Shown here: positions 10,424 through 11,392 of the stretch, piece by piece | Numbering within the stretch: the stretch's first letter is position 1 | Layout: the number at the start of each line of letters is the position of its first letter | Assembly: GCA_002359735.1 (NCBI GenBank) | Contig: DENS01000017.1 | Span: forward strand, 91,577 to 102,968 | Direction of reading: 5' to 3' | Source: Micavibrio sp. UBA2638 | GTDB taxonomy: Bacteria > Pseudomonadota > Alphaproteobacteria > Micavibrionales > Micavibrionaceae | DNA length: 11,392 nt | Position numbers and translations under genes: made by a program | The notes under the pieces: model-generated | Told to the model about the DNA's origin: nothing | The model's input: the letters and a program-made list of their open reading frames with translations, nothing else | Databases searched by the model: none

Positions 10424-11392
10424 ATGAACACACAGATAGACATCCCCCAAGATATTGCTCAGAAAAGCCGCGCCTGGCCTTTTGAAGAAGCCAAAGCCGT
10501 CGTCAAGCGCTTGCTGGCCCAAGGCAAAGGGCAAATTAAAATTCCTGAAAAAGGGTATGTCCTCTTTGAAACCGGGTATGGCCCATCGGGGTTACCGCAT
10601 ATCGGAACATTTGGTGAAGTCTGCCGCACCACCATGGTGATGAACGCCTTTAAACGCCTGCAACCCGACATTCCCGTCAAGCTGATTTGCTTCTCCGATG
10701 ACATGGATGGCCTCAGAAAAGTGCCGGGCAATGTTCCCAATCAAGCTCTGCTCGAGGACGCATTGGGAATGCCTTTAACATCAGTACCCAACCCCTTTGA
10801 AACCGATCATTTAAGTTTTGCAGAACACAACAACGCCCGCCTGCGAGAATTTCTGGACAGTTTTGGTTTTGAGTATGAATTCCTGAGCTCTACGAAGGAT
10901 TGCTACACCAATGGCCGCTTTAATGAAGCGCTGAGCTTGATGCTTTCAAAATATGAAGACGTTCGCGCCGCTGTGCTACCGATACTGGGGGAAGAGCGCT
11001 CAAAAACATATTCCCCCCTGTTCCCGATTGTCCAGAAAAAAAGCGCGGATGATCACCACCCGATCATCTTGCACAATGCGGTCTTAAAAGAAGTTGTCGA
11101 TGCCTCAAAAGGAATAGCAACATTTACGATCACAGATGACAGTGAGAAAGAGAAATCCGGATATGCCGCAGGAGAGGAAATAACGCAGTCTATTTTCAAT
11201 GGCGGCTGCAAAGCGCAATGGCGTGCCGATTGGGCCTTACGCTGGTTTGCGCTGGATGTTGACTACGAAATGGCCGGAAAAGATCTGGTGACAGCCGCAC
11301 AAATTGCCGCCGACATCGTCAAGGTATTGGGCGGCAGGGGCCCTGCGGGCTTCCGTTATGAAATGTTCCTTGATGAAAAAGGTGAAAAAATA
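10424..11392 (+). CDS. lysS: Class I lysyl-tRNA synthetase, N-terminal 323 codons
   Basis: The enzyme ligates lysine to tRNA-Lys in the cytoplasm; the class I form is structurally unrelated to the class II LysRS of E. coli. The frame is open from ATG 10424 to the window edge (969 bp). The N-terminus has the AWPFEEA block (17-23), then the ATP-binding motif PHIGTF (58-63) within GYGPSGLPHIGTFGEVCRTT, the LICFSDDMDGLRKVPGN block of the Rossmann fold, and AQWRADWALRW followed by FALDVDYEMAGKDL that is typical of class I LysRS. The last visible residues, GEKI, are the start of the KMSKS-class motif (expected GEKISKS), which lies on the far side of the edge, so roughly the C-terminal 40% is missing. 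The ATG is chosen because the conserved AWPFEEA begins 16 residues later as in homologues; the Shine-Dalgarno sequence is poor (AAGG about 17 nt upstream). It is separated from the LRV genes by a strong terminator. Confidence 0.95.
   Translation, partial: MNTQIDIPQDIAQKSRAWPFEEAKAVVKRLLAQGKGQIKIPEKGYVLFETGYGPSGLPHIGTFGEVCRTTMVMNAFKRLQPDIPVKLICFSDDMDGLRKVPGNVPNQALLEDALGMPLTSVPNPFETDHLSFAEHNNARLREFLDSFGFEYEFLSSTKDCYTNGRFNEALSLMLSKYEDVRAAVLPILGEERSKTYSPLFPIVQKKSADDHHPIILHNAVLKEVVDASKGIATFTITDDSEKEKSGYAAGEEITQSIFNGGCKAQWRADWALRWFALDVDYEMAGKDLVTAAQIAADIVKVLGGRGPAGFRYEMFLDEKGEKI

Overview
The window reads as a chromosomal segment of an alphaproteobacterium with moderate GC content. The main evidence is the partial gene at the right edge, a class I lysyl-tRNA synthetase (the form used by Alphaproteobacteria, many archaea and some other bacteria). 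A GCAATCC-type palindromic repeat, of a kind often scattered in alphaproteobacterial genomes, sits next to uvrB. No closer taxon is proposed; most of the other proteins are small lineage-specific ones that I cannot name.

Layout from left to right. 1-997 (+): the tail of an unidentified protein, then a 238-aa protein with a degenerate pentapeptide-repeat pattern. 1034-1759 (-): a DUF3592-type membrane protein preceded by a 34-residue single-span membrane microprotein. 1830-1930: a non-coding patch of short direct and inverted repeats. 1966-2277 (-): a Phd/YefM-like orphan antitoxin-type protein, divergent from the next gene. 2373-4034 (+): a strikingly AT-rich P-loop ATPase resembling the Sll1717-type family, clearly foreign in composition. 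4031-4140 (-): a 110-bp leftover of the 3' end of a second, divergent uvrB allele, lying exactly between the ATPase and an unidentified 136-aa gene (4133-4543, -). 4574-4670: the palindromic repeat. 4674-6755 (-): intact uvrB, the helicase-like damage-verification subunit of UvrABC excision repair. 6867-7583 (+): a protein with an internal duplication, convergent with a 172-aa gene (7636-8154, -) across a shared terminator. 8155-8496: a very AT-rich spacer. 8497-10231 (+): an unidentified 260-aa protein followed by two small leucine-rich-repeat-variant (LRV) proteins, closed by a strong terminator. 10424-11392 (+): the first 323 codons of lysS, cut off inside its KMSKS-class motif.

How it fits together. 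uvrB and lysS are housekeeping genes; what lies between and left of them looks accessory. The most informative structure is the uvrB scar: a non-identical second copy of the last ~36 uvrB codons abuts the foreign ATPase, so the ATPase probably arrived together with a donor uvrB end, and the region downstream of uvrB behaves as an insertion site. The ATPase is a reasonable but unproven candidate for a defence or mobile-element function.

Regulation. Several genes without a Shine-Dalgarno sequence (uvrB, the Phd-like gene, the 136-aa gene) have a promoter-like pair whose -10 element ends 6-7 nt before the ATG, suggesting leaderless mRNAs. The 260-aa gene and the first LRV gene both have perfect TTGACA -35 boxes, with AACCTGT-type inverted repeats nearby that could be operators. 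All functional statements are from reading the sequence; no database search was run.
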